This document shows, piece by piece, positions 24,515 through 38,495 of a stretch of DNA of 64,000 bases. The translations under genes were made by a program, and so were the position numbers. The notes under the pieces were generated by a model. It did no database searches. It saw only the letters and a list, made by a program, of their open reading frames with translations, and was not told the DNA's origin. Numbering within the stretch: position 1 is the stretch's first letter; each line of letters starts with the position of its first letter. This DNA is from Casuarina equisetifolia. Its lineage: Eukaryota > Streptophyta > Magnoliopsida > Fagales > Casuarinaceae. The stretch lies in assembly GCA_028551475.1 (NCBI GenBank), contig CM052355.1:21045580-21109579 (forward strand), read 5' to 3'.

Positions 24515-27358
24515 AATGGTATTAGAGTCAAGGTTCATCAGTTTAGAGCTAGAAGCAACACACGGGTTGAGTGGAGCTTTAGTTTTTAAGTTTGGATAAT
24601 TGCACAATTTTGAGCTAGATTGAGTTAGATCAAGTTGGATTGGCACTTACAAAGAGATAAATGACTCCTCCTTGATGTTTATTGAAGATTTGGCCTTAAA
24701 TTGAATTTTTTTTTAGGTGTTTTCAAGTGGGTTTGAGGAAACCCATTTCAGACCTATTTTAGCTTGAAACAATGAAAAGAAGTTGTTTTTGGATAAAAAG
24801 AGGCTAGATTGGAAATCATGGCATTGAGTTCTACAAATATTGAGTTTTTCATGCAAAATGGTGAAAGTTAGTTGTTAGATGACCACTATAGGCAAGGAGA
24901 TTAGTGTCAGCAATGTTAGCGCAAATAAAGGTGCACAAACCCGGGTATGGAATGAACAAATTAAGCATACAAGTGATCCAATGTGAAAATAGATCAAGCA
25001 CATGAGCACACATGTGAAGTAATGGATCAAGTGATCGGATCAAGTGTGTCATTACATGCACAAGGCGAGCTACGGGTTAGAAAAGATCCATGGATCTAGG
25101 TATGGATTGAGCATGGTTAATTGGTCAAGTCTAAGTCAATGCATCAAGAGGATTCGATATGAGCTTGGGTTGTGGATCTGAAGCAGGTTAAAAGATGCAC
25201 CAAGTTGGAGAATCCAAGTTATGGGCTAGGTTGAGCCCAAATTGCATAGGCCTTAGGTTAGGTTAGGTCAAGTCAAGTGATGGAAAGGCTCAAGCCCATT
25301 GAAGATAGGCTAAGATAACAGGCCAATAAGCAGGCCAAGATGTTAGGCTAGGTATAGGCTTAAGTCCGATAAGTAGGGCCAAGAACAGGGTTAACCTGCC
25401 GAATTGGGTCAAGTTTGACCCAATTCGTGAATCTGTCAAATCACGGATGAATGGCTAAAATTTTTTTGGTAGATTTGTGATTTTCTATCACTTGCAATGG
25501 TGAAGTAAGGGTGGCCAGATGATCTATGCAAGATTCTAGTTTTATCCCTAGAGGAAGAACAATGAATAGCGATGATGTGTGGCTAGAAACGTCAGGCCAA
25601 GTTAAGGATATTGCTAATGGTGGCAAAAATTTGGCAACTAGTGGCAAATTTGAAAATCCAAAGTGCAAAAATGATGTAGCGATTGAGTAGGAGGTGATTA
25701 GTAGCAAAAATCAGCTAAAAAAAAGTGACTAAAAATGGCAGAGGTAGTGTCAAGTCACTAAAGCAAGTCAGCTAGTAGTACAACATTGGGCATGTGAGAT
25801 GCACACACGCTATGCAAGGCATGTGACGTATACATGCAAGAGGCACATGAAGCCTATGTGCAGATAAAGAATTTGGTGCATGAATCCCATACGCAGGCCA
25901 AAAAATTCTCAAGTATTTTTAGCCAATCTTGGAGATAATTTTGAGTAGCATTTAGTGGTATAATTGGACTATGATTCCAAAGTTTAGGGAGATTCAAAAA
26001 TGTAATTTTTTGGAGAAACCATATTTAAATGTAACTAGGTTTTGATTAGTTTGGCATTGAGGGGTTAGTTTGATAGGCCATCAAGGATGACAAAGGTGGA
26101 GTTTAGAGCATAGTGTTGCTTGGTGCCTTTGTCTTAATTTTTCAATGCTAATTATGGTTACATAATTAAAAATGTCTTTGTTGGTTTATTAATGGACTTC
26201 TTTACATTGAATTGCTTTGATTTATGATATACTCTGCTAGAGTTATGGGGTCTACTAGTCATATGTGTGGTTAGGGGATGATTCTAAAGGTGAAGGTCAA
26301 TTTTCAAAGGGTTGAGGACTATGTTCCGAAATGAGGATGTATGAGTTGTTTTTTATCTATTGCCTTCGGTATTGTCTTTTGATAGTAGTAGAGAGGATAT
26401 GGTCTATTTATTCTATAGTTTTTCAAGATCTTATTGGTTATGGATTTAACCATAGGATTTCAAGGTGGAGGCTAATATAGGATTTGAGGGGGAGAGTGCT
26501 CTTCATCTAGAGTTTCCAAATACATTTTCGGTAGACAGTGGTAGGCAATATAAGACAAGGGTTATATGATCTCAAAGGAAAAAAGTAGAAGAAGGAAATT
26601 TCTAGTGGTAGTCTTGCACAATTGAGATTGGGAGATAACAAGACATTAAGGAAACACTAATGGACTCAAGATTGGAGTCATTTTATCAAAGAATGTTAGA
26701 TTTTCTTAGAAAGGTTATACTGCATATGTGGAGGAGGTAGAGATTTGTTTTTCTTTGGTTTGAATCCCATATGGTTGGATTGGTTGGTTAACTTAAGTTA
26801 CGTGAGACTTAAGGAATTTAGGGTGTGCTAGACCCCAAGGCCTATATGAGGTTGGATATTACCCATAGACCAAAAATGAGTTGCAAGTGCATACAATCAT
26901 GATATAATTTTTTGCAGTGAGATGTGGACACAAACATAGTGATAATCTAATGGTGGTTAAAGTACTACTAGTTGCTTCATAGTTGGTTTATTGACTTGAT
27001 TAGTGGGATGAGCTATCATCAAAGTGGTGTTATCCATGGGAACCTAGATGTAGCTATAGTTACAAAGGTTAGAATGTTCATGAGGTCGCAAAGTTTTCCT
27101 AAAAGAGTCATATTAAAAATTCTAATGGATCATTCAAGGATGATGCATTGTTTAGCAAGGATACCCTTCATTGGTGATGAAGGAAGAGCTTGAGAAGCTA
27201 AGGAGAAGACATCTTCCGATGTAACTAATATGTTTATCAAGATGGTGGATCAACTTTGAGAGCATGCTTAATAATTGGATGGCTTAGAGGTTATGTATAT
27301 GGTATTTCACTTATTGTGTAGGGATGTTGCACTAATTATTTCAAATTAAGGGGAGAAT

Positions 27359-27832
27359 TATTAGGAATTTTTAATATTTAGTGAAGGTAATATAACCTTC
27401 CTACCCCCAAACATATTTAGATTAGAATAGGTGAAAAGGGACAATATTGTAAATACTTTTCTTAGGTGATTAAATAATTAGGAGCAGGAGAGAGAAAATG
27501 GGTTGATGGCTTGTGTAAACGTGAGAAACTGTACAAAAGAGAGTGTTTGTAACAGTAGGCCAATCCTAATGAGACTTGTAAATGTACTCCAACTGTTCCT
27601 AATGAGAAGGATAAGGAGAAGGAGTCAGCATCAATGATAGTGGATATAAGCATGCTTTGGCTGAACCACTCTAAATATTGTGTCCCCTTTTTGTATGTGT
27701 ATGCTTACATCTTTATATTTCGCATAAAAGCATGCATTATGAATTCTTATTGGTGTGCTTGCTTAGATCCTAACTCCCAAAGCTCTTAACAAGTGTTAGA
27801 GGAGCCACTCGGAATTTAACAAGAACCTAACA
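27359..27832 (+). repeat. 3' LTR of element D
   Basis: 474 bp, the partner of 24015-24514, ending CAAGAACCTAACA immediately before the second TGGCT copy. Confidence 0.9.
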
Positions 27833-27837
27833 TGGCT

Positions 27838-28330
27838 AACTCAAAAATTAGCTTAAATTGGTTGTTTTATAAGTGGCTTAAAGGACAGTATCAAAGTTAA
27901 TGTGAAATCCTATCAATTGTCATCTTTGTTAGTGGAAATTAGACTGGCACGCTTATATGAATCCAAGAATTTGAAAACTAGAAAGTCAGTTTCTTTACCT
28001 GCTTAGGTTGCTCAGAGCATCATCTATGTTAGAAATACAAACAGAAATGGAACCGCTAACTAAACCAAAAATTCTCACCAACCACATTTGAATCAAAAAC
28101 CAAAAATCAACAAAAATTGAAATTCAATATGTCAGCCATATCTGAAGTAAAAGCGGCAGTTATTGAAGATAAAATAAGCACGTGTACCACATGTGCCATT
28201 CTACCAAGGCAACTCATGAACAACATAAAGACGCGCACATGTAACTCATACGTGACATCTTCTTCCTCCTTTCATGAGAGAACAAAGCTTCTTCTCTTTC
28301 GTTTGACAATTATACAAAATGATTAAAGGT
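27838..28330. other. Unassigned DNA between two LTR elements
   Basis: No coding or repeat feature recognised. Confidence 0.4.
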
Positions 28331-31300
28331 GAAATAAAAGGTGTTTTAAACAGAGGAAAATGATCTCTTTATTTCAATGAAAAATAAAAAGAATCATCAA
28401 CTCTATTGATGAAATTTTTTGCTCAAAATCTAAAAGGTCTTAGGGTTCTTCACATCTTCAATTTTTCATAATCAATTTTGTATTGATCATCATCATTAAG
28501 AGATGATTTACATTTGTTTTCCATTCATTATAAAAAGGTAATTGGAGTGTACTCAAGGTTCATCCGAGAACTACAAATTACTATTTTCATATTGTTCTTC
28601 ATATTGTTCTTCATATTATTCTTTATATTGTTATTCATTTTGTTCTTCATATTATTATTTTTATAATAATATCTACAATATATTGTAGAAACTATTATTT
28701 TAACTTGGTATCAATTTAGCCTTTGGCCAAAGCTTTTTTTTTTTTTTCAATCCTTGTTTTTTTTCTTTTGTAGATGGCTTCCAATGTCACCTACATTCAT
28801 GCTGCTTCTCATGCTCTTCCGTTGCCCAATCCCAGTCTCTTCCTACCATTGGTGTGCAACTTAAAGGTCCCTAATTTTCTTGTTTGAAAAGCTTGAATTA
28901 AGCCTTTCCTTCAAGCAAATAGATTACTTAGTGTTGTTGATGGCTCTTTTCCTTGTCCTAACAAGTTTCTTACCAAATTGATGAACAAGGCAATATCACT
29001 CATGACTCCAATCCAACTTACCAAGATTGGATAATTAAGGATCATACTGCTCGTGGCTGAATTTTTTAGACTTGTAGTGACACTATTGTGACTACTGCTA
29101 GGCAGTGCAAAACCTCTGCTAAGATATGGCAGGACTTAACATCTAAATTTATGGCTCATAGTTTTGCGTGAGTTTTTGCTCTTCACCTATTACAGCAACG
29201 GTAACTGAATTTCTTCAAAAAGTTGATGGTATTGTTGATCAACTTTCCCTTGTAGGTGAAGTTATTTTAGAAAATGAGTACTTAACTCATGTTTTCCATA
29301 GTCTTCGCACCCCTTATGCACCTCTTGGCACTGTCGTTGCTGTTCATACCCACATTTCATCTCTTCCTCATGAAGATCTATGTGGGTTACTTCTACCCAA
29401 AAAGCTCACATTAAAATGGCTACCCAAGGCTTGCCAACTACAGTTACTTTTGCCATTAGTCCTACTCCCTTTCCAACTACTCAACATTTTTCCCAATCTT
29501 CTATCACTCCAGGAAGACAATCCATTAATATCTCCAATCTAGGACATACCTCTGTTTCTCGTTATAGCAACTAACCTTTGTGTAATGTTCTTTGTCAAAT
29601 TTGTTGCAAACCAAGACATCTAGTGCATCAATGTCATTATAGGTATGTTCATTCCAATTATAGGCATAACAATAACTTTCAAAGCCCTAGAATATTCAAG
29701 CAAATACCATTAAGAAGGCTTCACAACAAACACATCAAGCCTCTCCTAAAATTGACTGGTTCCCTGATTCTGGCACTACACATCATATCTCACTAGATGT
29801 TTATGATATTATGCAACCACTCAATTATTATGGGAATCAAGCTGTTACTGTAGGGGAGGGAATGACACTTCAATAATCCACAAAGGTTCTTTATTAACCC
29901 CTACTCATATCAATGTTTCTAATGTACTTATTATGCCTAATATAACAAAACGTTTGTTATTTGTTTTAAAGTTTACCAAAGATAACAATTATGTTTTCTC
30001 ATTTTTTTTCCAATTTCAGTCGTGTACAGAGTCTGACAACGGGACAAATCCAAGGACCAACTAAAAATGGACTTTATCACATCAACTTAAGTACTATTCA
30101 ACAATCACCAAAATCTTTTCATATTTCTACAATAAATGTGATGGTCTAGCATTATAGATTAGGCCATCTTAATTATGCAAATATAATAAGATTGCTGAAA
30201 CTTTTGAATATTCAGTTTATTGGACATCTTTCATCGTCTTGTACAGCTTGTAACATCAGTAAAAGTCGATGACAATTGCATTTATCTACACATAATATTT
30301 CTAATGCTCCTTTGGACTTAGTCCATTTTGATATATGAGGCCCAACACCAATTACATCATCACAAGGGAATAAATATTATATTTGTTTTGTTAATGACTA
30401 TTCCAAATTTACGTGGCTCTATTCCATGAAAGCAATAGATGAATTTCTTCAAATATTTAAAAATTTTCAAACATTCGTTGAAAATCAACTTCAAACTACC
30501 ATCAAAATCATTCAATGTGATGGAGCTCCTGAATTTACTTATAAAGACTTTCAAACTCTTTTATCCAATAAAGGTATTTATCAATGCATATCAAGTCCAT
30601 ATGTACCATTTCAAAATGGGACTGCTGAAAGAAAACATCAACATATCACTGAATCCAAATTATCAATGATGAATCATGCCCATATATCACTTCAATATTG
30701 AGATTTTATCTTTGAAAGTGCAACACATATTATTAATCATCTACCAAGCTCAGTGATAGCCAACACAACCCTATAGGAAAAAAAATTTCATCAACAACCT
30801 AGTATATCCCATTTATGAATTTTAGGGGGTTTAGTATTTTCGTATTTACGACCCCATGCTCAACATAAACTTACTATATGCTCCAAACCTTGTGGTTTCT
30901 TAGGCTATCCTATAGGATATAAAGGCTATTAATGTCTTTGTTTACAAACAAAAACAATTTATATTGTTGTAGATGCCATATTTGATGAAAATGTATTTCC
31001 TTTTCAACAAGTGAATACACCAAATATTGTTACCAATACAATCATACCACATCTTTCTACTAAAATTACTTCAGAAAATACTACAAAGAACAACACAACA
31101 AGAGCAAATCATGACATGCTCCCGCAATCCTCCACGAAGAACCATTCCATGGTTACACGACTAAAAGGAGGTAAAATATCTAAACACACTTTATTGTGTG
31201 ATCACACATATGCTTTAACAACCTCTGTACATCATTTTATTGAACCTAAAAACTATATAGAAGCATCAAAAGATCCTAATTGACGTGCTGCTATGGTTGA

Positions 31301-32157
31301 AGAATATAATGCTTTGTTAAAAAATCACACTTGGGAACTTATCCCTTTATCCCAAAATATTATTCCTATAGGATGTAAATGGGTATATAAAGTTAATAAA
31401 AAATCTAATAGGTACCTTATAATGGTATAAAGCAAGATTGGTTGCTAAAGGATTTCATCAATGACCTGGTATAGATTATCACGATATATTTAGTCCTATT
31501 GCTAAGTCAATTATACTAAAAATTATCATTGCTTTGGCATATACTAGAGGATGGATTATTGAAGAACTTGATGTCAAAAATGCCTTCTTACATGGAATAC
31601 TAGATGAAGAAGCATATATGACTCAACCACAAAGGGTCATTGACTCTACTAAACCAGAATTTGTTTGTTGTCTAAAAAGGTTCTTGTATGGATTAAAACA
31701 AGCTCTACGAGCTTGGAATCATCATCTTACTAAATTTCTTTAGCATATTGGGTTCAAAATTTTCTAAGCAAACTCTTCATTATTCGTATTACATACAAAA
31801 ACATATAGTGCATTTCTCCTTATGTATGTTGATAATATTATTTTTACAGGAAGTTCTACTGCACTGTGTCAAAAATCCTTGAACAACTCAAGACATGAAT
31901 TTGATATCAAGGACTTAGGTAACTTATATTATTTTTTGGGAATTGAAGCTAAATATTTTGCAAATAGTCTTTTGCTTCATCAACCAAAATTTGCTCATGA
32001 AATACTTTTTTGAGCCAAAATGAATGAAGCCCGAGGGGTGTCTACACCATGCACGACAAATCATCCACCATCTATAAATGATGGTGAACCCTACTCAGAT
32101 CCCATGCACTACCGTTGTATTGTTGGATCTCTTCAATATTTAACAGTTACAAGCCAG
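28331..32157 (+). mobile_element. Ty1/copia element E, 3'-truncated
   Basis: A plus-strand copia. Its leader is marked by a primer-binding-like TGGTATCAATTTAG at 28706, and gag begins near 28774. A zinc knuckle (CQICCKPRHLVHQCH) lies near 29593-29640 and a protease motif DSGTTHHIS near 29767. Integrase runs about 30320-30700 (YSKFTWLYSMKA, FQNGTAERKH), and RT about 31280-32010 (DVKNAFLHGILDEE, MYVDNIIFTGS). Similarity stops at GSLQYLTVTS near 32155, before RNase H and any 3' LTR, where gypsy sequence begins. The 5' LTR limit is inferred. Several breaks are present. Confidence 0.82.
28586..28657 (+). repeat. 12-bp tandem repeat
   Basis: Six 12-bp units of the type TTCATATTGTTC. The first two are identical and the rest vary by one to three bases. 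It lies just before the primer-binding site of copia E, hence probably inside or at the end of its 5' LTR. Confidence 0.85.
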
Positions 32158-33425
32158 TAATGCAAATAAAAAAGTTGTCTACTGCTAAAATTCTGGACAG
32201 GTGAGCATGAAGTTTGCGATTTCATTGCGGTGAGAAACTCACTCCTGACCATAGGTGCAACAAATTGTTTGTATTAAAAGTTCTGGGCCCAGAAAGTGAT
32301 GAAAAGCTGTTTGTGTTGACAGCAGACTTGAAGAGTCCAGTTCGCATCCTGAGATTTTGATTAATGCTTTTTATGGGACAACACAAACAATGAAAGTGTC
32401 ATGCCATCTCGGAGAATCAACCTAGAAGGTGAGCTTTTTAGTGGATTTTGGCAGCACTAACAACTTTGTGAGCACTGCCATGGCAAAGAAACTAGGCTTA
32501 ACGACGGACAACGGTGGCCACTTTGAGGTAGCCACGGCAAATGAAGATAAGCTTTTAAGTGCGAGAGTCTATAAAGCGGTAAAAGTTTCTTTACAAGGGA
32601 CTTCGTTCTTTGTTGAGTTCCATTTACTGGACTTGGAACGCATAAAAGCTGTTCTTGGAGTACATTGTTTGGCAACGTTGGAATGATATCATGTCAGCTT
32701 TCTCGGCTGAGGTGAGGGGAAGAAAGATTGAACTTCATGACATTCGATGGCTTCCAAACGGAATTGTTGGAGAAGAAAAAATTAATCAGGAGATCAAGAA
32801 GAAGAAGAAGAAGGGATGCTTATTGCACAAACGGTTGATAGATCAAGAGTTAGAAGAAGAGGAGGAGGGCTTAACACATTGGGCAAAAAGTATTTGGGCA
32901 GAGACACGAGACAAAGGGCCGAAATGTTTGGAAAGTTTCTCTGAGCTGAAAGCAGTGCATGATATGTGTGATGGAAGAGACGGGTAGATGACACGCTTAA
33001 TGACATATTTTGCAGATGTTTTCAATGAAACACGTGGGTTGCTGTCTCACCGTCCACTGGATCATTGCATTAGTGCTATGGATGAGAGAAAAACTAAAGC
33101 CACGAAACTATATCGGTATCCACAGGTTCAAAAGAATGCCATTGAAAGGATGATTAAGAGATGTTAGAGGTAAAATTTATCATGCCCGGTAAAAGTCCAT
33201 TCCCTTCACCTGTTCTGTTTTGTTCTGTTCTGTTGGGCAAGAAGTAAGATGACTCTTGGAGGGTGTGTATTGACTACTGAGCATTAAACAAGAAAAAAGT
33301 GAAGAAAAAAAATCAGGTTAGGATAAATGAGTTTAATATTGAACAAACTTCTTTTCAAACTCATCAAGACTATTATAAATTTTTGGTAATGTCATTTGGC
33401 TTTATCAATGCTTGAGGTACCGGTA
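32158..33425 (+). mobile_element. Ty3/gypsy gag-protease-RT fragment
   Basis: Plus-strand gypsy sequence. A zinc-knuckle remnant (HCGEKLTPDHRCNKLF near 32220-32275) is followed by a retropepsin-like segment (LVDFGSTNNFVSTAMA, 32435-32482, then LGVHCLATLE). Next come the RT entry (YRYPQVQKNAIERMI near 33110-33155) and THQDYYKFLVMSFGFINA near 33360-33413. It lacks the rest of pol and any LTR. Broken, with several internal losses judging by spacing. Confidence 0.78.
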
Positions 33426-36389
33426 CCTAAAGGAAAATAGAACATATATGATACCCAGGGCAAGTCAAGTACCATTTTCTTAATGAAATGCCCTCTTTCA
33501 ATTTAAAGTTGAAGGCAAGTTTTCTTGAAATGAAAGGGAACACATTATTAGACAAGATAGTTGTATATTCTACAAATAATAATAACCTATGCATGTAATA
33601 GCAGTACTGGAAAATAATATCTTGTCTTTGTGGGAGTAGGCTGAGAGTAATTTTCACTTGGTATATAACGGTTTGAATTAAAGTTTTTAACTGAAGTCTA
33701 TAAAAGGATTGCGCTGATCACATTCTGCACCTCACGCCTCACCCGATGGACGATGAGTTCCCCATACGGAGCATACTTCCTTGGACTGCTTCTTCCTTCT
33801 ATTTTCTTTTGTATATAGATACCGAAGCATTATTCTGCCATCAGTGACCTCTATTGAATAGAAACAAATCTGTTTCTGAGTTCCATTTCTTTGCACATTT
33901 TCTCTTCACCTTTAGGCTTAAATTTTCAATGCAATTAGGGATAACCATTATAGGCTCGAACCCACGTTTTGAAAGAAGGAAAAAAAAACTTTTGTTTTCA
34001 ATTTTATCCTATATAAAATAACCGATCTCATATTTGTTTCAACTTTTGGGTAAAATAACCAATTGAAAATGTCCCTTAAGAAGTCTCAAATATTTCACGT
34101 GCCATGGCTTGCAATGAGCCCTAATTGCGAAGGCACGTTTGGAGACACCAATTAGGAAACATCAACACTGAAACCAAAAGAGCAGAGAAGGGAAGAGAGG
34201 GGGAGAGACAAAAAAAAAAAAAAAGACAAAAAAGAATAATAGCACTAGCCTCTCTGTCCTTCCAATTAGATTGATCAAAATTTGTTAGTTAGTATGTCAC
34301 ATTGTTTTAGCTTTTGCAATAATTGGTTACTGATAAGATCTTCGTAGGTCACATTTTTGCAATAATTGGTAACTACAATAGTTTGTTAGTTAGTATGTCA
34401 TACTCTGAGTTGCAATAATTGGACCAAAAATCTAAATAGATAAAAGATATGAAAATTTTTTAAAAATCTTAATTAAAAAATAACACATTAAAATACAATT
34501 TTATTCATTTTTCTTGCCGTCCTAACTTTCACATACCTACATTTCATTCTTTTTTTTAAAAAAAAAAAACCAATATGCTGGTCACCCCTAACTTGGTTTA
34601 AGTTAAAGACAGGCTACAATTGACAAAGCTGTTTTTACTCTCTGTGCAGATGTACGAGCCGTAGATCTTCCTCTTATCTAATTAGACTACATATGAAATT
34701 GAAAAGAGGATTAGGTTCTTACTCTAGGCAGACATATTGAGAGATGTTAAGCAAAAGTAACTTGAAAAGAAATTTGGTATAAATGATAGTAGTTGGTAAA
34801 GTTTTTTGGTCACTAATGAACAACCTCTTAGATCCTCTTTGAGGCTACATGAATGATCTAAAAAAGATGCAAGGGGTGAAATATATTAAAAGGGGAGATG
34901 AGAGAATCATTAGCTTTCAGTTAGAGAAGAATTTTAAAGATAAAAAAAAATCACAAGTAGTCATAAAATCAAAGTATAGCATTGCTAAAAGTTGCTCAAA
35001 GCTCAAGAAAAGTAGGAAGGAGTTGAATAGGCAAGACTAATATAAAAATAAAGGATACTTAATTATAAGTTTATCATTGTAGATAGAATAGTTGTATGGA
35101 ACAACTTTGTAGACCAACAATGCCTATGTCAATAACAATAAGAATTAATGGATCACTTATTTTTTTAATTGTAGGTTCATTAAATGCATAAGGGGGGTGA
35201 TACTAATTATAAAGGATTGTCACAACTGATTGAACAAAGAAAGAAGGAAATGAGTTGGATGATCAAAGCCATGAAAATTAAGAGTTTTGCAGCAACTTTA
35301 AAGCTAAGTGGATTTTTAAAGTTACAATCTACATATTAAGAATTAAAGAGATAAAATAAGATTCAATAATTAAAGTTTTATACTATAAGATCAAGAATTT
35401 GATTATGACAACAAGAATGACTATTGCCTAGATTAAGAAGGATATGATGGATAATATTTTACCAAATAAGAGAATAAGTCCTATAAATTACAACCAATAT
35501 TTGTAGGAGCTTTGTGATTTTTCAAAGTTAATTTTTTATCCTAGATAGTGGATGTTTGTTTTAAACTATTTGTACCATAATTTCGCTATATCTATAAATA
35601 CATGAAAATTCACCAAATTAAAGTTTAACTTCTAAAAAGCTTAGATTTTTTTTTTATTTCACAACTTCTTCAAAGCCCTTTCTAAACTTAATGTTGCTTC
35701 ACTACATAGTTTCTTCTTACACTTTAGAATTTGTATGATCACAAACTAACTTTTCATTTTTTTCTCCACTTTCTAATTTTGGGCAAATCAAAAGAGTGAC
35801 TCTACTTCTTTTAGGAATTCTACATAGGATATACATAAGGGTGGTCACCTTAGAAAAGGATTCCATTTAGAATAGGAATGTTACCGAAAGGAGAAACGAC
35901 TTATAAATTCCAAATAGAACTCACATAGCCAAATATCATCTAGTTTGCTTTACATAAAACTTGGAAAAAAAATCTTAAAGAAATATAGAAAAGCCACTCG
36001 ACAAACAAAGGCTTATAAATTCTTTTTTAAATTTAGGTTGTCTATAAATACAAAACAAACTCCTTTACAATGTATCCACTTATAGAGTAAGGTATTCATG
36101 CTTAATGTTTATATTACTCAATTACATCTTTTATCATAGGTTCTCATATTTAATCGTCAACAATTCTTTTGCACAGAAATAAATCTCCAAGAGTATTACT
36201 TTTAGTAATTAATTTACTATAATCACAAAATCTAAGGTTTTTATTGTTAACTAAAAATTTAGTATAAACCAATAATCATTACAAGATAGTTAGAGGCAAT
36301 ACTCCTAAAATGAGACCTTGCATAACATTACATCAAATAAAAAATGGTCTCTTTAAGTCTCCAAGAATGTTGAATGCACAAATTTTCAA
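33426..36389. other. Unassigned AT-rich intergenic DNA
   Basis: No recognised gene. A TATA-like CTATAAAAGG occurs at about 33698 with a short open frame from 33750, not enough to call a gene. Short direct repeats (TTTGTTAGTTAGTATGTCA) occur at about 34282 and 34382. A Lys-rich frame at 34849-35040 matches nothing known to me. Confidence 0.45.
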
Positions 36390-38495
36390 TTGAATTCATA
36401 ATTTTTTTTTCTTGGAATCTTTTTGAGATTATAAATTTTATCTTTTAGAAGTCTTTTGATGGCTTCAAGGGTTATGCATTTAGAGACTCTATTGTTTTTA
36501 AAGATCTTATTATTCTTTTCAGTTCAAATGGCATAAACTAATGATGCAAATATAAATTTAAGTATGCATGCCCTAAACCTTTTCTCTTTTGCATAGTGAA
36601 CAAGTTGAATAATCCTTAAGTGCTATGATATTTATGATGGTATCACATTGAGTAAATTCTCCAATTGTGCCAAGACTATAGTTAAATATAGATATTTTGA
36701 GAAAAGATAGTCTGGAATCCATTAGTTTTTTTGCATAAACAACAACATTTGTGTCTAGAATCTCTAAAATAGTGAAGTCCTTCACTTGTGGCTAGGAAAT
36801 GATTCCATATACCTAAACCATATTATTCCATAAATTGACTTTAAGCCTTTAGGAAAATGATAGTTTTCCAAACTGAGTTGATTGAAAATTTTTCATTTGT
36901 AACTATAGGCCAAATAAACTAGTCTTCTTTCATATTATTAGGCTTTGGTATGAAGTTGATATTACATGTGAGCATAAACCATGGGTACATCTTATTTCTA
37001 GGCAAGTCCCAATCTTGATTCTTTACTATCACTAAAACGTTAGCTTCTCTTAGAATTCTAGAAGCAAAGATGGTTTGTTCTCTAATCTTGCTAGTAATAA
37101 GTCCTTTAGCTAGTTGATAAGTGCCTAATTTAGTAGTGAGTAGGCACTGTTTGGGACCTCTTAGTCTCAAGTTCAACACTCTGAGGGTGTGTAAGTTTTA
37201 ATTTAAAAGGAAAAAAAGGTCAGTTAGGAAGCTAGTAATTGTCCAAGAAAGAGATCAACTTTCCATTACCAATCATCCATTAAATCCAACTTGCAACTAG
37301 AGATCTAACCTTTAGAATCTTCCTCTAGGTTCAAGAGCTATTCTTTGATTGTAGACTCCAAAAATATTGGTTTTTGATTAAGTAAAACTTTAACCATGGT
37401 GACCAACTAGCTTAAAAGAAAAAGATTCTATATTTTCTTTGTTTGTGCAATTTTATTCCAATCCTTGACTTTTGGTATTTCTAGTCCACCTTCAACTTTA
37501 CTTCTACACTTTTGGTTCATGTAACTTTGGCACTATGCATTGTCAATTTTAAGCCTATCCATAAAAATCTTCCATCCCTTAGTCCATTTGCTTCAATATT
37601 TTATTTAGAAGAATAAATATAGAAGCCCAATATGTTTGCATTGAGAACAAATTGACTTAATTAGTTGAACTCTTCCTACATATGACAAGAACTTGCTAGT
37701 CCCATGTTAGATTTTAGCAAGGATCCTCTCCACTAGAAATTTATAGTGTTATTTTTTAATTTCTTTTGATGACAAATGAATCCTTTAGTAGTTTGAAGAA
37801 AGTTCTCCATTAAGGTATTCCAATCTTATGATGAAATCTCGCACCTTTGGACCCACATTGCAAATATATGCACTACCTTTTCTTGGATTAAGTTGAAGTC
37901 CTAACATTAATTGGAACCTTGGAAGACCTAGCATTAAGGCATGTGTAGCATTGTCTCCTTTGCTAAAAAAGAAAAGGTTATTAACTAAACCCAAATGTGT
38001 TTATACCTTTCTTAGAACATTGCCAATGGTATCAGAATCCTAGAGTATATATACAATCTACCAAGCAATTTGATAATGCCCCTTCGGTAATCACAAATAG
38101 ATAAAAGACTAATGTGTCCTATCTAAGACCTCTAATTGTGGAGAAGTAATCAATAGGTTCTCCATTAATAGTTACTAAAAATGTTGTTGCCTTGATATCG
38201 GACACCACCCATTCAATAAAGCTCACATAAAATCTCATTACTTCTATTACTATTTGTCGATAGTCCTAATTCAATTAATCATATGCTTGATGATATTAAC
38301 TTTTAGAGTGGACCTAAGACTACCTTTCTCTTTGTGGTATCCATGCAAGAGCTCTCGAACTAGAAGAATGTTGTATGTTCTTCTTCTTCTTCCTTTCACA
38401 AAAGCATATTAAACTTTGGATATAATGTGTGGAAGGATGGGTATTAATTTATTGCACAAAATTTTCACCAAATAGTTATATATGATATTGCAACA
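36390..38495 (-). mobile_element. LINE (L1-type non-LTR) ORF2 3' fragment
   Basis: Minus-strand pieces match a plant L1 ORF2 in order. The RT start reads KILCNKLIPILPHIISKV (near 38400-38460), YAFVKGRRRTYNILLVRELL (near 38345-38405), then VVSDIKATTFLVTINGEP (near 38160-38215) and FFFSKGDNATHALMLGLPRF (near 37905-37970), which corresponds to the LINE F-A-D-D-L-x-x-F-x-x-G-D region. Beyond RT come zf-RVT-like pieces (ILREANVLVIVKNQDWDLPR near 37000-37065) and a tail with EKNNKIFKNN near 36485-36515. Many stops and frame changes, and the YADD core is lost. A 5'-truncated dead copy. No clear poly(A) tail or target duplication was found. Confidence 0.8.

Larger units (their letters stand above)
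24015..27832 (+). mobile_element. LTR retrotransposon D, copia-like, little coding left
   Basis: The ends are well defined: LTRs at 24015-24514 and 27359-27832, a primer-binding site TGGTATTAGAGTC at 24517, a purine-rich tract AATTAAGGGGAGAAT just before the 3' LTR, and a perfect 5-bp target duplication TGGCT (24010-24014 and 27833-27837). The ~2.84 kb interior has no intact domain. A weak copia-like tail (DVTNMFIKMV near 27217-27247) is the only coding hint. It is either a shortened non-autonomous derivative or a strongly eroded copia. Confidence 0.88.

Noticed and set aside
28117-28326. Open frame of 69 codons before copia E
   Set aside because: No recognisable domain and no support from context.
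32655-32987. Lys/Glu-rich open frame of 110 codons
   Set aside because: It overlaps the end of the gypsy protease segment and reads the protease-RT spacer in another frame.
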